Assembly (NCBI GenBank): GCA_965218715.1 | Contig: CBDCLY010000022.1 | Location: 1 to 42,841, forward strand | Length of the DNA: 42,841 nucleotides | Reading direction: 5' to 3' | From: CBDCLY01 sp965218715 | Lineage (GTDB): Bacteria; Bacteroidota; Bacteroidia; Flavobacteriales_E; Vicingaceae | In this document: positions 27,439 through 36,096 of the stretch, in pieces | How the letters are laid out: each line of letters starts with the position of its first letter | Position numbering within the stretch: the stretch's first letter is position 1 | The notes under the pieces: generated by a model | What the model was told of the DNA's origin: nothing | Databases searched by the model: none | The model's input: the letters and a program-made list of their open reading frames with translations, nothing else | Program-made: the position numbers and the translations under genes

Positions 27439-27714
27439 TTATACAATTGCGAAAATGTCAGACTCTCTCATGATGAGGTAGTCACTTCCTTCGATGTTTA
27501 ATTCTGTGCCTGCGTATTTTCCATAAAGGACACTATCACCAACTTTTACCGTCAATGGTTCTTCTGGTTTACCTGTTCCTATGGCTACAATGGTCCCTTT
27601 TTGAGGCTTTTCTTTTGCCGTATCAGGAATGATAATTCCTCCAGCGGTTTTTTCTTCTGCTGCAGCTGGTTCTACTAAAACTCTATCTGCTAGCGGTGTT
27701 ACATTTATTGACAT
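27439..27714 (-). CDS. groES: Co-chaperonin GroES
   Basis: GroES is the heptameric lid of GroEL. The 91-residue product has the family core VTPLADRVLVEPAAAEEKTAGGIIIPDTAKEK in pieces: LADRVLVEP, the mobile loop EEKTAGGIIIPDTA, then VGDSVLYGKYAGTEL and a closing YLIMRESDIFAIV. It heads the groESL operon. No CIRCE element is visible upstream; a 15-bp palindrome lies at 27788-27802. Confidence 0.98.
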   Translation of the reverse strand: MSINVTPLADRVLVEPAAAEEKTAGGIIIPDTAKEKPQKGTIVAIGTGKPEEPLTVKVGDSVLYGKYAGTELNIEGSDYLIMRESDIFAIV

Positions 27715-27787
27715 ATATCTAAATTTTATTTTTTTTCACGATCGCCACTTGTCAGCAATTGTGCCAATTGAAATCATGCTTGATTTT

Positions 27788-27802
27788 CTGCAATTTTTGC
27801 AG
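27788..27802. promoter_or_regulatory. Palindrome upstream of groES, possible operator
   Basis: CTGCAA-TTT-TTGCAG is a perfect six-base inverted repeat with a 3-bp centre, about 75-90 bp upstream of the groES ATG and just past the secG terminator. No HrcA-type CIRCE sequence is present in this gap. A regulatory role is inference from position and symmetry alone. Confidence 0.3.
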
Positions 27803-27810
27803 GAATCCAA

Positions 27811-27846
27811 AAAAAATGTCAGCCTTTATGACAGACTGACATTTTT
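27811..27846 (-). terminator. Intrinsic terminator after secG
   Basis: On the minus strand, AAAAATGTCAG (27846-27836) pairs with CTGACATTTTT (27822-27812) around a 13-base loop, followed by further T. It begins 17 nt after the secG stop and separates secG from groESL. Confidence 0.8.
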
Positions 27847-27862
27847 ATTAAGTTCTTTTCTT

Positions 27863-28225
27863 TTATTCTCCGTCACCTTGAGGCAAAGCTCCATCTCCAG
27901 TTCCTTCAGGAACACCATCTTGTAATACTGGTGCTTGGTTCTGAGGGATAACTACTTGGTTGGCTTGTTCTGTTAGTTCAGACTCATTGCTAATGATTTC
28001 AGCTTTTCCTCCAATCAATGAAGAAGAAACTACACTAAAGATTAACAAGGCGATTCCTAAAGACCAAGTTGCTTTTTCTAAAAAGTCTGTGGTTTTTCTT
28101 ACACCCATTACTTGGTTGGATGAAGAAAAGTTTGATGCCAAACCACCTTTTGGGTTTTGCACTAAAATGACTAAGATTAGCAATACTGCTACAATGAAAA
28201 TAAGTACTGATACTAGGATAAACAT
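27863..28225 (-). CDS. secG: SecG preprotein translocase subunit
   Basis: SecG is the small auxiliary subunit of the SecYEG channel in the inner membrane. The 120-residue product has two membrane segments (about residues 2-21 and 54-74) separated by the family motif VQNPKGGLASNFSSSNQVMGVRKTTDFLEKATW. The acidic C-terminal tail after residue 80 is rich in Gln, Pro and Gly and is variable. The gene ends the minus-strand run from miaB and lies 1 nt after the TPR gene. Confidence 0.93.
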   Translation of the reverse strand: MFILVSVLIFIVAVLLILVILVQNPKGGLASNFSSSNQVMGVRKTTDFLEKATWSLGIALLIFSVVSSSLIGGKAEIISNESELTEQANQVVIPQNQAPVLQDGVPEGTGDGALPQGDGE

Positions 28226-28226
28226 A

Positions 28227-29063
28227 TTAGTTATCGTTTAGCTGATTTGTAATTTCTTGAATTCGGCCTGCAAAATAAATCTTTTTTTCTGGATATTTCA
28301 ACTGTAATCGCTCAAATGCTTGTATGGCTTTTTCATAATGCCCTTGATCGGCATAAATATTCGCCAATGTTTCAGTTACTAAATCTCCATCATCCATTAC
28401 ACTTAGTCGGGCCATTTTAACTGGAGAATAGAATTCTGCCTTTTCCCGCTTGATTGGAATTATCTTTTTGTCCCCGCTTTCAGAATCTTGGTTTGCACTG
28501 CTTGAACTAATCTCATTCAGCCAAGAGGTAAAAGACATCTTGTGTTGAGGATCCCTTATTATTGGCTCTTTTGTTTCAAGTTTAGGCTCTTCAATTTTTT
28601 CCTTGACTTGAAGGCTGGTATAATCCTCAGGATTTAACTCATCAGAAACTTCCAACAAAATTGAACTGTTAATTGCAGAACTAATGATTTGTTCTTCTAA
28701 TCTAATTTCATTGTCGAAAACATCCTTTTCTTCTTTCTGCTTTATTTCAGTTGAAATTACTTGTTGAGGCGAATCTGATGGCTTTTCCTTAAGTTCTTTT
28801 TCCAACTGAACTGGCTCATTTATAGAAATAGGGCTTTGATACAACAATTGGTGAAGTTTTTTTCTACTAGGAGCGTAACTAGCAGTCTTCCTCAACTGTT
28901 GTTCAAAATGAATGGAATCGTTTTGAAACAAAGAACTGCACAATATTAATTGTAAACTAGAGCAAGCTGGATAAAGTTTAGCCAATTCAACAATCTCCTC
29001 TTCATTCTGATTCTTAATCAAATGAGGTTGATTCATTAAATCGTATAAATCCTGTTTTTTCAT
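28227..29063 (-). CDS. TPR-containing protein of unknown function between lptE and secG
   Basis: The 278-residue product has no signal peptide. Its N-terminal helices (about 1-80) include LAKLYPACSSLQLILCSSLF. A charged, low-complexity Glu/Lys-rich middle (about 85-185) is followed by a short block MSFTSWLNEISS. The C-terminus (about 228-270) holds a TPR unit, TETLANIYADQGHYEKAIQAFERLQLKYP. I do not know a function. The gene abuts lptE with no spacer and secG by 1 nt, so it is very probably cotranscribed with both, and I recall proteins of this shape at the same place in other Bacteroidota. A cytosolic adaptor role is a guess. Confidence 0.75.
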   Translation of the reverse strand: MKKQDLYDLMNQPHLIKNQNEEEIVELAKLYPACSSLQLILCSSLFQNDSIHFEQQLRKTASYAPSRKKLHQLLYQSPISINEPVQLEKELKEKPSDSPQQVISTEIKQKEEKDVFDNEIRLEEQIISSAINSSILLEVSDELNPEDYTSLQVKEKIEEPKLETKEPIIRDPQHKMSFTSWLNEISSSSANQDSESGDKKIIPIKREKAEFYSPVKMARLSVMDDGDLVTETLANIYADQGHYEKAIQAFERLQLKYPEKKIYFAGRIQEITNQLNDN

Positions 29064-29564
29064 CTACCAGTTCGTTACCGATTTATTGAAAATGTCCTGT
29101 ACCAATTGATCATTAATACTGGTCAACAATTGTTCTTCAACTGATGAGAGGTCTTCAGAAGTTTCAAAATCCTCAAATCTAGCAAAGCTGGTTTCAAAAT
29201 TTTGTTCTGGCTCTTTTTCATTGCTAAATTTGACCTTTACCGTCATAGTCACTCTTGTTAAGGCTGCTGTTTCGTTCCCCTGGATGGCCACTGGGTTTGC
29301 ACTGTATCCAACTATTGATCCTTCGAATTGCAGATCGCCGTCTGATTTGACTAATGCCAAATTTGTTTGAGAAATAAAAATGTCCTTCAAGGCTTCAGTA
29401 AATAGCTGACCAGATACTGGAGGCGCTAGTGGAGCATAGGAGGGGAAGAAGTCAATCGACACAGTTTTTACTTCAGGAGAAATGGATGCTCCAGTAAAGG
29501 AATAGCCGCAAGATAAAACAGTGCTAAGCCAGGAAATAGTGAATAGGTAAACTAGTTTCTTCAT
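29064..29564 (-). CDS. lptE: LptE-family LPS-assembly lipoprotein
   Basis: LptE plugs the LptD barrel and helps insert LPS into the outer membrane. The 166-residue product has a lipoprotein signal ending VLSC (Cys19) followed by GYSFTGASISPEVKTVSI, the family opening. Further features are FTEALKDIFISQTNLALV and the strand GDLQFEGSIVGY, all typical of Bacteroidota LptE. It overlaps the sigma-54-type activator by 4 bp at its start and abuts the TPR gene at its end. Confidence 0.9.
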   Translation of the reverse strand: MKKLVYLFTISWLSTVLSCGYSFTGASISPEVKTVSIDFFPSYAPLAPPVSGQLFTEALKDIFISQTNLALVKSDGDLQFEGSIVGYSANPVAIQGNETAALTRVTMTVKVKFSNEKEPEQNFETSFARFEDFETSEDLSSVEEQLLTSINDQLVQDIFNKSVTNW

Positions 29565-30832
29565 TGCTCAATTTCATATTCTTTTATCTTTCGATAAAGT
29601 GTTCTTTCAGAGATGCCTAGATCTTCAGCAGCATACTTTCTTTTTCCATGGTGTTTTTCCAAGGCTTTTCTAATTAACTTCTTTTCTGTTTCAGAAATGG
29701 AAAGACTTTCTACCTGAACGATGTCTTCGTATTCCACCTTATCCTCTTCATTAATTTCTACAACTTCATTTTCTGTTTCCAAAAGCTCTACAGATTCTTC
29801 ATTCCCAATTGTGCTTTCTGGAAGACTCAGTTTCTTAAAAACCTGTTCTGCCTCTTTATTTTCTTGAAGTCGGTCGAAGAATTGATCATTCACCTCATTC
29901 GTTTCCTTGCTTTTTCCTTGAGAAGCCTGAAAAACGATTCGCTTCAATTCGGTTACATCATTTTTCATGTCGAAAAGCACCTTGTATAAAATTTCTCTTT
30001 CAGATAAACCCTCTTGATCTCCTTGATAAAGTATAGGTAAGGAATTGTCACTATTCTCAGGCAAATATTGTTTCAAAACAGCTGCAGAAATGGTCTTGTT
30101 TTTTTCAATGACAGAGATTTGCTCGGTAACGTTTTTTAGCTGCCTTATATTTCCAGGCCATCTGTATTTCTCTAGCAAACTTTTTCCTTCTGCAGTTAAC
30201 TGAATACTTGGCATCTTATAGCGCTCTGCGAAATCAGCAGCAAATTTTCTAAAGATTAAATGGATGTCTTCTTTTCTGTTTCTAAGCGAAGGGATTTCAA
30301 TTGGAACAGTATTCAATCGGTAAAATAAATCCTCTCTGAATTTGTTTTTTTGAATGGCCTTAGGAATGTTCACGTTGGTTGCTGCAACTATCCTCACGTT
30401 AGTTTTAAGCACTTTAGATGATCCTACCTTAATGAATTCACCCGATTCTAAAACCCTAAGCAGACGAGCTTGCGTCTGAAGTGGAAGCTCAGCGACTTCA
30501 TCTAAAAAAATAGTTCCACCGTCTGCTACTTCAAAATAACCTTTTCTGGCATCATGAGCCCCAGTAAATGAACCTTTTTCATGACCAAACAGCTCAGAGT
30601 CTATCGTCCCTTCAGGAATTGCTCCACAGTTAACAGCAATGTATTTATTGTGTTTTCGAGAGCTCAATTGATGAATTATCTGAGGCATTACTTCTTTACC
30701 CGCACCACTTTCACCGGTAATTAGCACCGAAAGGTCAGTTCCAGCAACCTGAGCAGCAATGTCAATCGCCCTGTTCAATAAAGGAGAATTGCCTATAATT
30801 CCAAAACGCAGTTTTAATTGATCTACTGTCAT
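29561..30832 (-). CDS. Sigma-54-interacting AAA+ transcriptional activator without a sensor domain
   Basis: The 423-residue product starts almost directly with the AAA+ domain. Walker A is GESGAGKE at 40-47. The sigma-54-contacting loop is GSFTGA at 87-92 (GAFTGA in most family members). Walker B is TIFLDE at about 107-112, and the arginine-finger region is FREDLFYRL. A long, acidic linker (about 265-380) precedes a Fis-type helix-turn-helix (about 385-423, AAEDLGISERTLYRKIKEYE). There is no receiver, PAS or GAF domain, so how it is switched on is not evident. It overlaps miaB and lptE by 4 bp each, placing it in an envelope operon. Its target promoters are unknown. Confidence 0.92.
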   Translation of the reverse strand: MTVDQLKLRFGIIGNSPLLNRAIDIAAQVAGTDLSVLITGESGAGKEVMPQIIHQLSSRKHNKYIAVNCGAIPEGTIDSELFGHEKGSFTGAHDARKGYFEVADGGTIFLDEVAELPLQTQARLLRVLESGEFIKVGSSKVLKTNVRIVAATNVNIPKAIQKNKFREDLFYRLNTVPIEIPSLRNRKEDIHLIFRKFAADFAERYKMPSIQLTAEGKSLLEKYRWPGNIRQLKNVTEQISVIEKNKTISAAVLKQYLPENSDNSLPILYQGDQEGLSEREILYKVLFDMKNDVTELKRIVFQASQGKSKETNEVNDQFFDRLQENKEAEQVFKKLSLPESTIGNEESVELLETENEVVEINEEDKVEYEDIVQVESLSISETEKKLIRKALEKHHGKRKYAAEDLGISERTLYRKIKEYEIEQ

Positions 30833-32307
30833 TCGATTACTTTTCCTTTTAATGTTGCAGAAGTACAGGTTTCAACCCTTACCATAACGTAATCTCCTGC
30901 TTTATGATTTCCCTTAGAGAATACAACTACAGAATTGTGTTGGTTTCTTCCATACAATTCATCAGGTGACTTTTTTGAAACTCCTTCAACAAGCACTTGA
31001 TAAACTTTACCTAAATCCTTTTCCAATCGGAAAAATGAATGCTTTTGTTGCAAAGAAATTATCTCTGCCAAACGATTTTGCTTGGTTTCTTCTGGAATAT
31101 CGTCTTCAAATTTTCTTTGGGCTAAAGTATTGGGCCTTTCAGAATACTTAAACATATAGGAAAAGTGAAATTTCACTTCTTCCATTAAGCTTAGGGTATC
31201 TTGATGTTCTTCTTCCGTTTCTGTACAAAAACCTGCGATGATATCTGCAGAAATAGAACAGTCAGGGATAATGGTCTTGATGGCATTTATCCGATTCAAA
31301 TACCATTCTCTACTGTACCCTCTATTCATTTCTTTTAATATTCTTGTATTTCCAGATTGAAACGGCAAGTGAATATAATTGCAGATGTTTTCATTTCTCG
31401 CCATTACATGTAACACTTCATCAGACATGTCCTTTGGGTGTGAGGTAGAAAATCGGATTCGAATGTTTCGATCAATGGCTGCCACATTTTCCATCAATTG
31501 AGCAAAATTTACACTCTTTAACTTTTCTTCATCATTTAGGTTTTCAAATTCCTTTTTTAAACCACCACCATACCATAAATAGGAATCAACATTTTGACCC
31601 AAAAGAGTAATCTCTTTATACCCTTGTTTTGATAACTGAGTCACTTCACTTAAAATGGACTTTGGATCTCTACTTCTTTCCCTCCCTCTGGTAAAAGGCA
31701 CAACACAAAAAGTACACATGTTGTCACAACCTCTTGTAATAGAAACAAAGGCCGTTACGCCATTGCCACCCAATCTTACTGGACTTATATTGCCATAAGT
31801 TTCTTCCTTGGAAAGAATCACATTTACTGCTTTCTTCCCGCCATCAACTTCTTCAAGGAGAGAGGGTAGATCTCTATAAGCATCTGGTCCAACAACCAAG
31901 TCAACCAATTTCTCTTCATCTAAAAGTTTTGACTTCATGCGTTCTGCCATGCAGCCTAAAACGCCAACCTTTAATGAAGGTTTTGCCAATTTTAGCTTCT
32001 TAAAATTGGTCAGTCTTTTTCGAACGGTTTGTTCTGCCTTTTCTCGAATGGAACAGGTATTTACAAAAATGATGTCTGCATCGTTCAATAGTTTGGTGGT
32101 TTGATACCCTTCTTCCTCTAATATTGAAGCCACAATTTCACTATCAGAAAAGTTCATTTGACAACCATAACTTTCAATAAAAACTTTTTTATCTCCAGCT
32201 AAACTCGTTCTAGACTTTCGTTCTAAAACTTCTCCCTGACGGGTTTCATCGATGATTTTTTGTTCCAATTCTGAAAAAATATTTTTGTAGGATTCAAAAT
32301 TAGCCAA
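30829..32307 (-). CDS. miaB: tRNA-2-methylthio-N6-dimethylallyladenosine synthase MiaB
   Basis: MiaB is a radical-SAM methylthiotransferase that modifies i6A37 of tRNAs reading UNN codons. The 492-residue product has the N-terminal UPF0004 cluster-binding cysteines at 49, 85 and 119 (SYGCQMN, NTCSIRE, LGCMAE). The radical-SAM triad CxxxCxxC is at 194, 198 and 201 within RGCDNMCTFC. A C-terminal TRAM domain covers roughly 420-492. The length is normal. It heads the minus-strand run miaB, activator, lptE, TPR, secG and is divergent from topA. Confidence 0.96.
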   Translation of the reverse strand: MANFESYKNIFSELEQKIIDETRQGEVLERKSRTSLAGDKKVFIESYGCQMNFSDSEIVASILEEEGYQTTKLLNDADIIFVNTCSIREKAEQTVRKRLTNFKKLKLAKPSLKVGVLGCMAERMKSKLLDEEKLVDLVVGPDAYRDLPSLLEEVDGGKKAVNVILSKEETYGNISPVRLGGNGVTAFVSITRGCDNMCTFCVVPFTRGRERSRDPKSILSEVTQLSKQGYKEITLLGQNVDSYLWYGGGLKKEFENLNDEEKLKSVNFAQLMENVAAIDRNIRIRFSTSHPKDMSDEVLHVMARNENICNYIHLPFQSGNTRILKEMNRGYSREWYLNRINAIKTIIPDCSISADIIAGFCTETEEEHQDTLSLMEEVKFHFSYMFKYSERPNTLAQRKFEDDIPEETKQNRLAEIISLQQKHSFFRLEKDLGKVYQVLVEGVSKKSPDELYGRNQHNSVVVFSKGNHKAGDYVMVRVETCTSATLKGKVIE

Positions 32308-32420
32308 TTTTTAAGTTGAATGACAAAATGGCATAAAACCAATTTTTTGTGGTTTGGATAATTTATATTATATAAATATAATATAGGAGATTCTTGCTGA
32401 TAAATAATTCAAATCGATTG

Positions 32421-32451
32421 TTTGATGGAATCTTAAATATGGGTTTATTTG
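32421..32451 (+). promoter_or_regulatory. Candidate promoter for topA
   Basis: In the 191-bp divergent gap between miaB and topA, TTTG (32421-32424) is followed by a 19-nt spacer and TTTATTTG (32444-32451). This matches the Bacteroidota TTTG / TAnnTTTG pattern except for one base. It would give a leader of about 40 nt before the ATG at 32499. The left half of the gap is an AT-rich stretch with many TATA runs and no clear site for miaB. Confidence 0.35.
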
Positions 32452-32498
32452 CCAGCAAAATGCGTTTTTTAGAATGCTGAAAACTAATTTATAGAAGG

Positions 32499-34817
32499 AT
32501 GTCGAAGAATTTAGTTATCGTTGAGTCACCTGCGAAAGCAAAAACCATTGAAGGGTTTTTAGGCAAAGATTTTACTGTAAAATCAAGCTTTGGTCACATT
32601 AGAGATTTGCCTGGTAAGAACATTTCCATTGATATTGAAAATAATTTTGAGCCCCAATATGTCATTTCTGACGATAAAAAGAAGGTGGTTGCAGAATTAA
32701 AGAAATTAGCGAAGGCGGCTGAAGTTATTTGGTTAGCAACGGATGAGGATCGAGAAGGGGAAGCCATCTCATGGCACCTAATTGAAGCCTTGGGTTTAAA
32801 AGAAAATGATACTAAACGAATTGTTTTTCACGAGATCACTAAGTCAGCAATTCAAAAGGCGATTGAAAATCCAAGGAATTTAAATAAGGATTTAGTAGAT
32901 GCGCAGCAAGCAAGAAGAGTATTAGATCGATTAGTTGGGTACGAACTTTCTCCTGTTTTATGGAAAAAGGTGAAGCCCTCGCTTTCAGCTGGAAGGGTTC
33001 AATCAGTAACCGTTCGTTTAATTGTTGAGCGTGAAAGAGAAATTAAACAGTTTGAATCGCAAACTTTCTACAAAATAGTAGGATTGTTTTCAGCAGAATC
33101 GGGACAAGGATTTAAAGCAGAAGTTAGTCATCGATTTAAATCTTATGAAGAAGCAAGGAGCTTCATTGAAGCTTGCGTTGGAGTCAATTTAAAAGTAAAA
33201 GACTTAGTAAAGAAACCAAGTACTAAAAGTCCTGCTGCACCATTTACCACTTCTACACTTCAGCAAGAAGCTAGTAGAAAATTGGGTTTTTCTGTGGCAC
33301 AAACCATGATGGTTGCACAAAAGCTATACGAGGCTGGAAAGATTACATACATGAGAACTGATTCAGTAAACCTTTCAGATTTTGCAAAGGATGCTGCAAA
33401 GGAATACATCACTTCAAGTTTTGGCGCTGAATATTCAGAAGCTAGAAATTTTTCAACCAAGAGCAAGGGCGCCCAAGAAGCACACGAAGCCATTCGACCA
33501 ACCAATATGGCTATTCCTTCAGTAAAAGGGGACAATCAAGAAGCCAGGTTATACGACTTGATTTGGAAAAGAACACTTGCTTCACAAATGAGTAAGGCAG
33601 AGTTGGAAAGAACAACCGTTCAGATAGGTGGAACTGGCTTGAGCAATGATTTTGTAGCCAAAGGTGAGGTCATTAAATTCGATGGTTTTTTAAAGGTATA
33701 CCTAGAATCAACAGATGAAGAAGGAGATGAAGATCAAGACGGGATGCTTCCAAAAATGGCAGTGAATGATGATGTTCTTGTTAAAGAAATTAACGCCACT
33801 CAACGATTTACAAAACACCCAGCACGTTACCAGGAAGCTAGCCTTGTTAAGAAATTAGAAGAATTGGGAATTGGAAGACCATCTACCTATGCGCCTACAA
33901 TCTCGACTGTTCAAAAGAGAGGATATGTAGTTAAAGAAAGTAGAGATGGAGTGGTGCGAGAATTCAAATTCATTGGCCTCAAAGAAGGAAAGATAGTAGA
34001 AGAGACAAAAACTGAAAATACTGGAGCAGAAAAGAATAAATTATTTCCTACTGATATTGGGATGGTGGTTACAGACTTTCTAGCCGAGCATTTTAAAAAC
34101 ATTATGGACTACAGCTTTACTGCCGATGTAGAAAAGCAATTTGATGACATAGCAAGTGGATATAAGTCTTGGACTGAGATGATTGGAAGTTTTTATAAAC
34201 CATTTCACTCAAGTGTTGAGGATACTATTGAGAATGCAGAGCGAGCAAAAGGAGAACGCAAATTAGGAGTTGATCCCAAAAGTGGTAAACCAGTCATCGT
34301 TCGCATCGGAAGGTTTGGACCGATGGTTCAAATAGGTGAAGCAGAGGATGAGGAAAAGCCTCGGTTTGCAAGTTTATTAAAGGAACAAAGCATAGAAACT
34401 ATCTCTTTTGAGGAAGCCATGGAATTGTTTAAACTTCCTAGAAAAATAGGAGAGTACGAAGGAGAGGTGATCGATGCTGCTATTGGTCGTTTTGGTCCCT
34501 ATCTAAGATGGAATAAGTTATTCATTTCGCTTAAAAAGGCGGAAGGAGATGACCCAATGACTGTTGAATTGGACCGAGCGATTGAATTGATTGAAATCAA
34601 AAAAGAACAAGAGAGAAACAAATACATTAAAGTATTTGAAGAAGATGATACCATACAAGTATTGAATGGAAGGTATGGGCCTTATATTAAATTCGGAAAA
34701 AGGAACATAAAAATTCCTAAGGACCAAAAGCCAGAGGAATTGAGCCTGGAAGATTGTAAAAAATTAGCAGCTGAGACACCTGTGAAGAAAGGCAAGGCAA
34801 AAAGAAAGTCTAAATAA
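32499..34817 (+). CDS. topA: DNA topoisomerase I
   Basis: TopA relaxes negative supercoils through a transient phosphotyrosine link. The 772-residue product has the Toprim start NLVIVESPAKAKTIEGFLG, the acidic metal-binding motif TDEDREGEA at 81-89, and the active-site Tyr284 in GKITYMRTDS. The C-terminal third has topoisomerase repeats recognised by IGRFGPMVQIG, AIGRFGPYLRW and LNGRYGPYIKFG instead of four-cysteine zinc ribbons, and it ends in a basic KKGKAKRKSK tail. The gene starts a plus-strand run and lies 5 nt upstream of the arginase-fold gene. Confidence 0.97.
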   Translation: MSKNLVIVESPAKAKTIEGFLGKDFTVKSSFGHIRDLPGKNISIDIENNFEPQYVISDDKKKVVAELKKLAKAAEVIWLATDEDREGEAISWHLIEALGLKENDTKRIVFHEITKSAIQKAIENPRNLNKDLVDAQQARRVLDRLVGYELSPVLWKKVKPSLSAGRVQSVTVRLIVEREREIKQFESQTFYKIVGLFSAESGQGFKAEVSHRFKSYEEARSFIEACVGVNLKVKDLVKKPSTKSPAAPFTTSTLQQEASRKLGFSVAQTMMVAQKLYEAGKITYMRTDSVNLSDFAKDAAKEYITSSFGAEYSEARNFSTKSKGAQEAHEAIRPTNMAIPSVKGDNQEARLYDLIWKRTLASQMSKAELERTTVQIGGTGLSNDFVAKGEVIKFDGFLKVYLESTDEEGDEDQDGMLPKMAVNDDVLVKEINATQRFTKHPARYQEASLVKKLEELGIGRPSTYAPTISTVQKRGYVVKESRDGVVREFKFIGLKEGKIVEETKTENTGAEKNKLFPTDIGMVVTDFLAEHFKNIMDYSFTADVEKQFDDIASGYKSWTEMIGSFYKPFHSSVEDTIENAERAKGERKLGVDPKSGKPVIVRIGRFGPMVQIGEAEDEEKPRFASLLKEQSIETISFEEAMELFKLPRKIGEYEGEVIDAAIGRFGPYLRWNKLFISLKKAEGDDPMTVELDRAIELIEIKKEQERNKYIKVFEEDDTIQVLNGRYGPYIKFGKRNIKIPKDQKPEELSLEDCKKLAAETPVKKGKAKRKSK

Positions 34818-34822
34818 TTTAA

Positions 34823-35986
34823 ATGGAAATTCAGCATTACTTTGAGCCCATCAATTTAGAGGATTATCAATCTTCTGGTGATGAAAATATTCGAAGACTT
34901 GGCAATGTTGTAAAGCAAGGCTTAAATGATGGAGACAAAATTCAATTGGCGATCTTTGGTGTTAAAGAGGAGCGAGGCTCTGCTTCAAACGCTGGTTGTT
35001 CAGAAGGCCCTGATGCGATTCGTAAATACTTCTATAAACTGTTTGCACATGAGAGCAATATTAAATTGGTCGACTTTGGAAACATCAAAGAGGGTGCATT
35101 AATTTCTGATACCTATTTCGCAGTCCAAGAGGTCCTTGCATATTGTTTAAAGAATGATATTTTTCCTATTATTCTAGGAGGGAGTCAGGACATCGCATTC
35201 GCAAATTATCAGGCTTATGGCAAGCTAGAGCAACTGGTCAACTTTGTTCAATTGCACAATGGATTTGGTTTAGGAAGTTCCGATGAAGGAATAAATCGAT
35301 CCAATTACTTAAGTAAAATTTTACTCCAGCAGCCTAATGTTCTGTTTAACTACAGCAATATGGGGTATCAATCATATTTCATAGATACTAAGGAATTAGA
35401 TTTGTTAGACGAATTGTTTTTTGATATTCACCGACTAGGAACCGTTAAGAATGATATGCCAAGCATGGAGCCTGTTATACGTAATGCAGATTTTTTAAGC
35501 TTTAGTCTAGACGCAATTCAACAATCTGATGCTCCTGCAAATGCAAATGCAAGCCCAAATGGATTTACCGGAGAGCAAGCTTGTCAAATTAGCAGATATG
35601 CAGGCTTAAGTGACAAATTGAGTTCAATTGGTTTTTATGATTTAAATCCAAGTATTGATGATCGTGGACAGTCGGCACATTTGGTAGCCCAGATGATTTG
35701 GTACTTCATTGATGGCTTTTACAACCGGAAAAACGATTTCCCCAGTTGCAATAAAAATGAATATACCAAATACACCGTGTCTTTAGATGAGGGAGAACGT
35801 GAAATGATATTCTATAAGAGCCCAAGAAGTGACCGGTGGTGGATGGAAGTTCCGTACCAGGCAAGTTTCAATAAAAAGTACGCCAGGCACCTAATGCTGC
35901 CCTGCCGGTATGAGGATTATTTAACAGCAAATGAAAACGAGATGCCTGAAAGATGGTTTCAAACTTTTAAAAAATTAAAAGCCTGA
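34823..35986 (+). CDS. Arginase/formimidoylglutamase-fold protein with degenerate metal site
   Basis: The 387-residue product has the ureohydrolase fold order: FGVKEERGSASNAGCSEGPD (about 45-64), PIILGGSQDIAF (115-126), VQLHNGFGL (142-150) and SFSLDAIQQSDAP (226-238). In active family members the metal ligands lie in GGxH, DAHxD and SxDxD. Here these read GGSQ (119-122), Q-L-H-N-G and S-L-D-A-I (228-232), so only one His and one Asp of the usual ligands remain. It would probably be annotated as formimidoylglutamase, but catalysis looks unlikely. It follows topA by 5 nt and precedes the porP/sprF and gld genes, an order I recall in other Bacteroidota. Confidence 0.8.
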   Translation: MEIQHYFEPINLEDYQSSGDENIRRLGNVVKQGLNDGDKIQLAIFGVKEERGSASNAGCSEGPDAIRKYFYKLFAHESNIKLVDFGNIKEGALISDTYFAVQEVLAYCLKNDIFPIILGGSQDIAFANYQAYGKLEQLVNFVQLHNGFGLGSSDEGINRSNYLSKILLQQPNVLFNYSNMGYQSYFIDTKELDLLDELFFDIHRLGTVKNDMPSMEPVIRNADFLSFSLDAIQQSDAPANANASPNGFTGEQACQISRYAGLSDKLSSIGFYDLNPSIDDRGQSAHLVAQMIWYFIDGFYNRKNDFPSCNKNEYTKYTVSLDEGEREMIFYKSPRSDRWWMEVPYQASFNKKYARHLMLPCRYEDYLTANENEMPERWFQTFKKLKA

Positions 35987-36008
35987 ATTAAAAAAAACAA
36001 CTATCTCC

Positions 36009-36039
36009 TTGAAAAAGGGGACATAGATTCTAAAATTTG
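36009..36039 (+). promoter_or_regulatory. Candidate promoter for the porP/sprF gene
   Basis: TTG at 36009-36011, a 19-nt spacer, and TAAAATTTG at 36031-36039 resemble the Bacteroidota promoter, with one extra base in the -7 element. The predicted start is about 50 nt before the ATG at 36097. The call is based on pattern only. Confidence 0.3.
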
Positions 36040-36096
36040 ATTATTTTAGGCGTTTATTATAAGAATAAAGTATACTACCGCTCACAAATCTACAGC

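Noticed and set aside
27741..27775. Sigma-54-like TGGCAC...TTGC on the minus strand upstream of groES
   Set aside because: The spacing between TGGCAC and TTGC is 2 nt instead of the 5 nt needed for -24/-12 promoters.
36037..36096. Upstream start for the porP/sprF gene
   Set aside because: It would bury the signal peptide behind 20 unrelated residues and overlap the predicted promoter.
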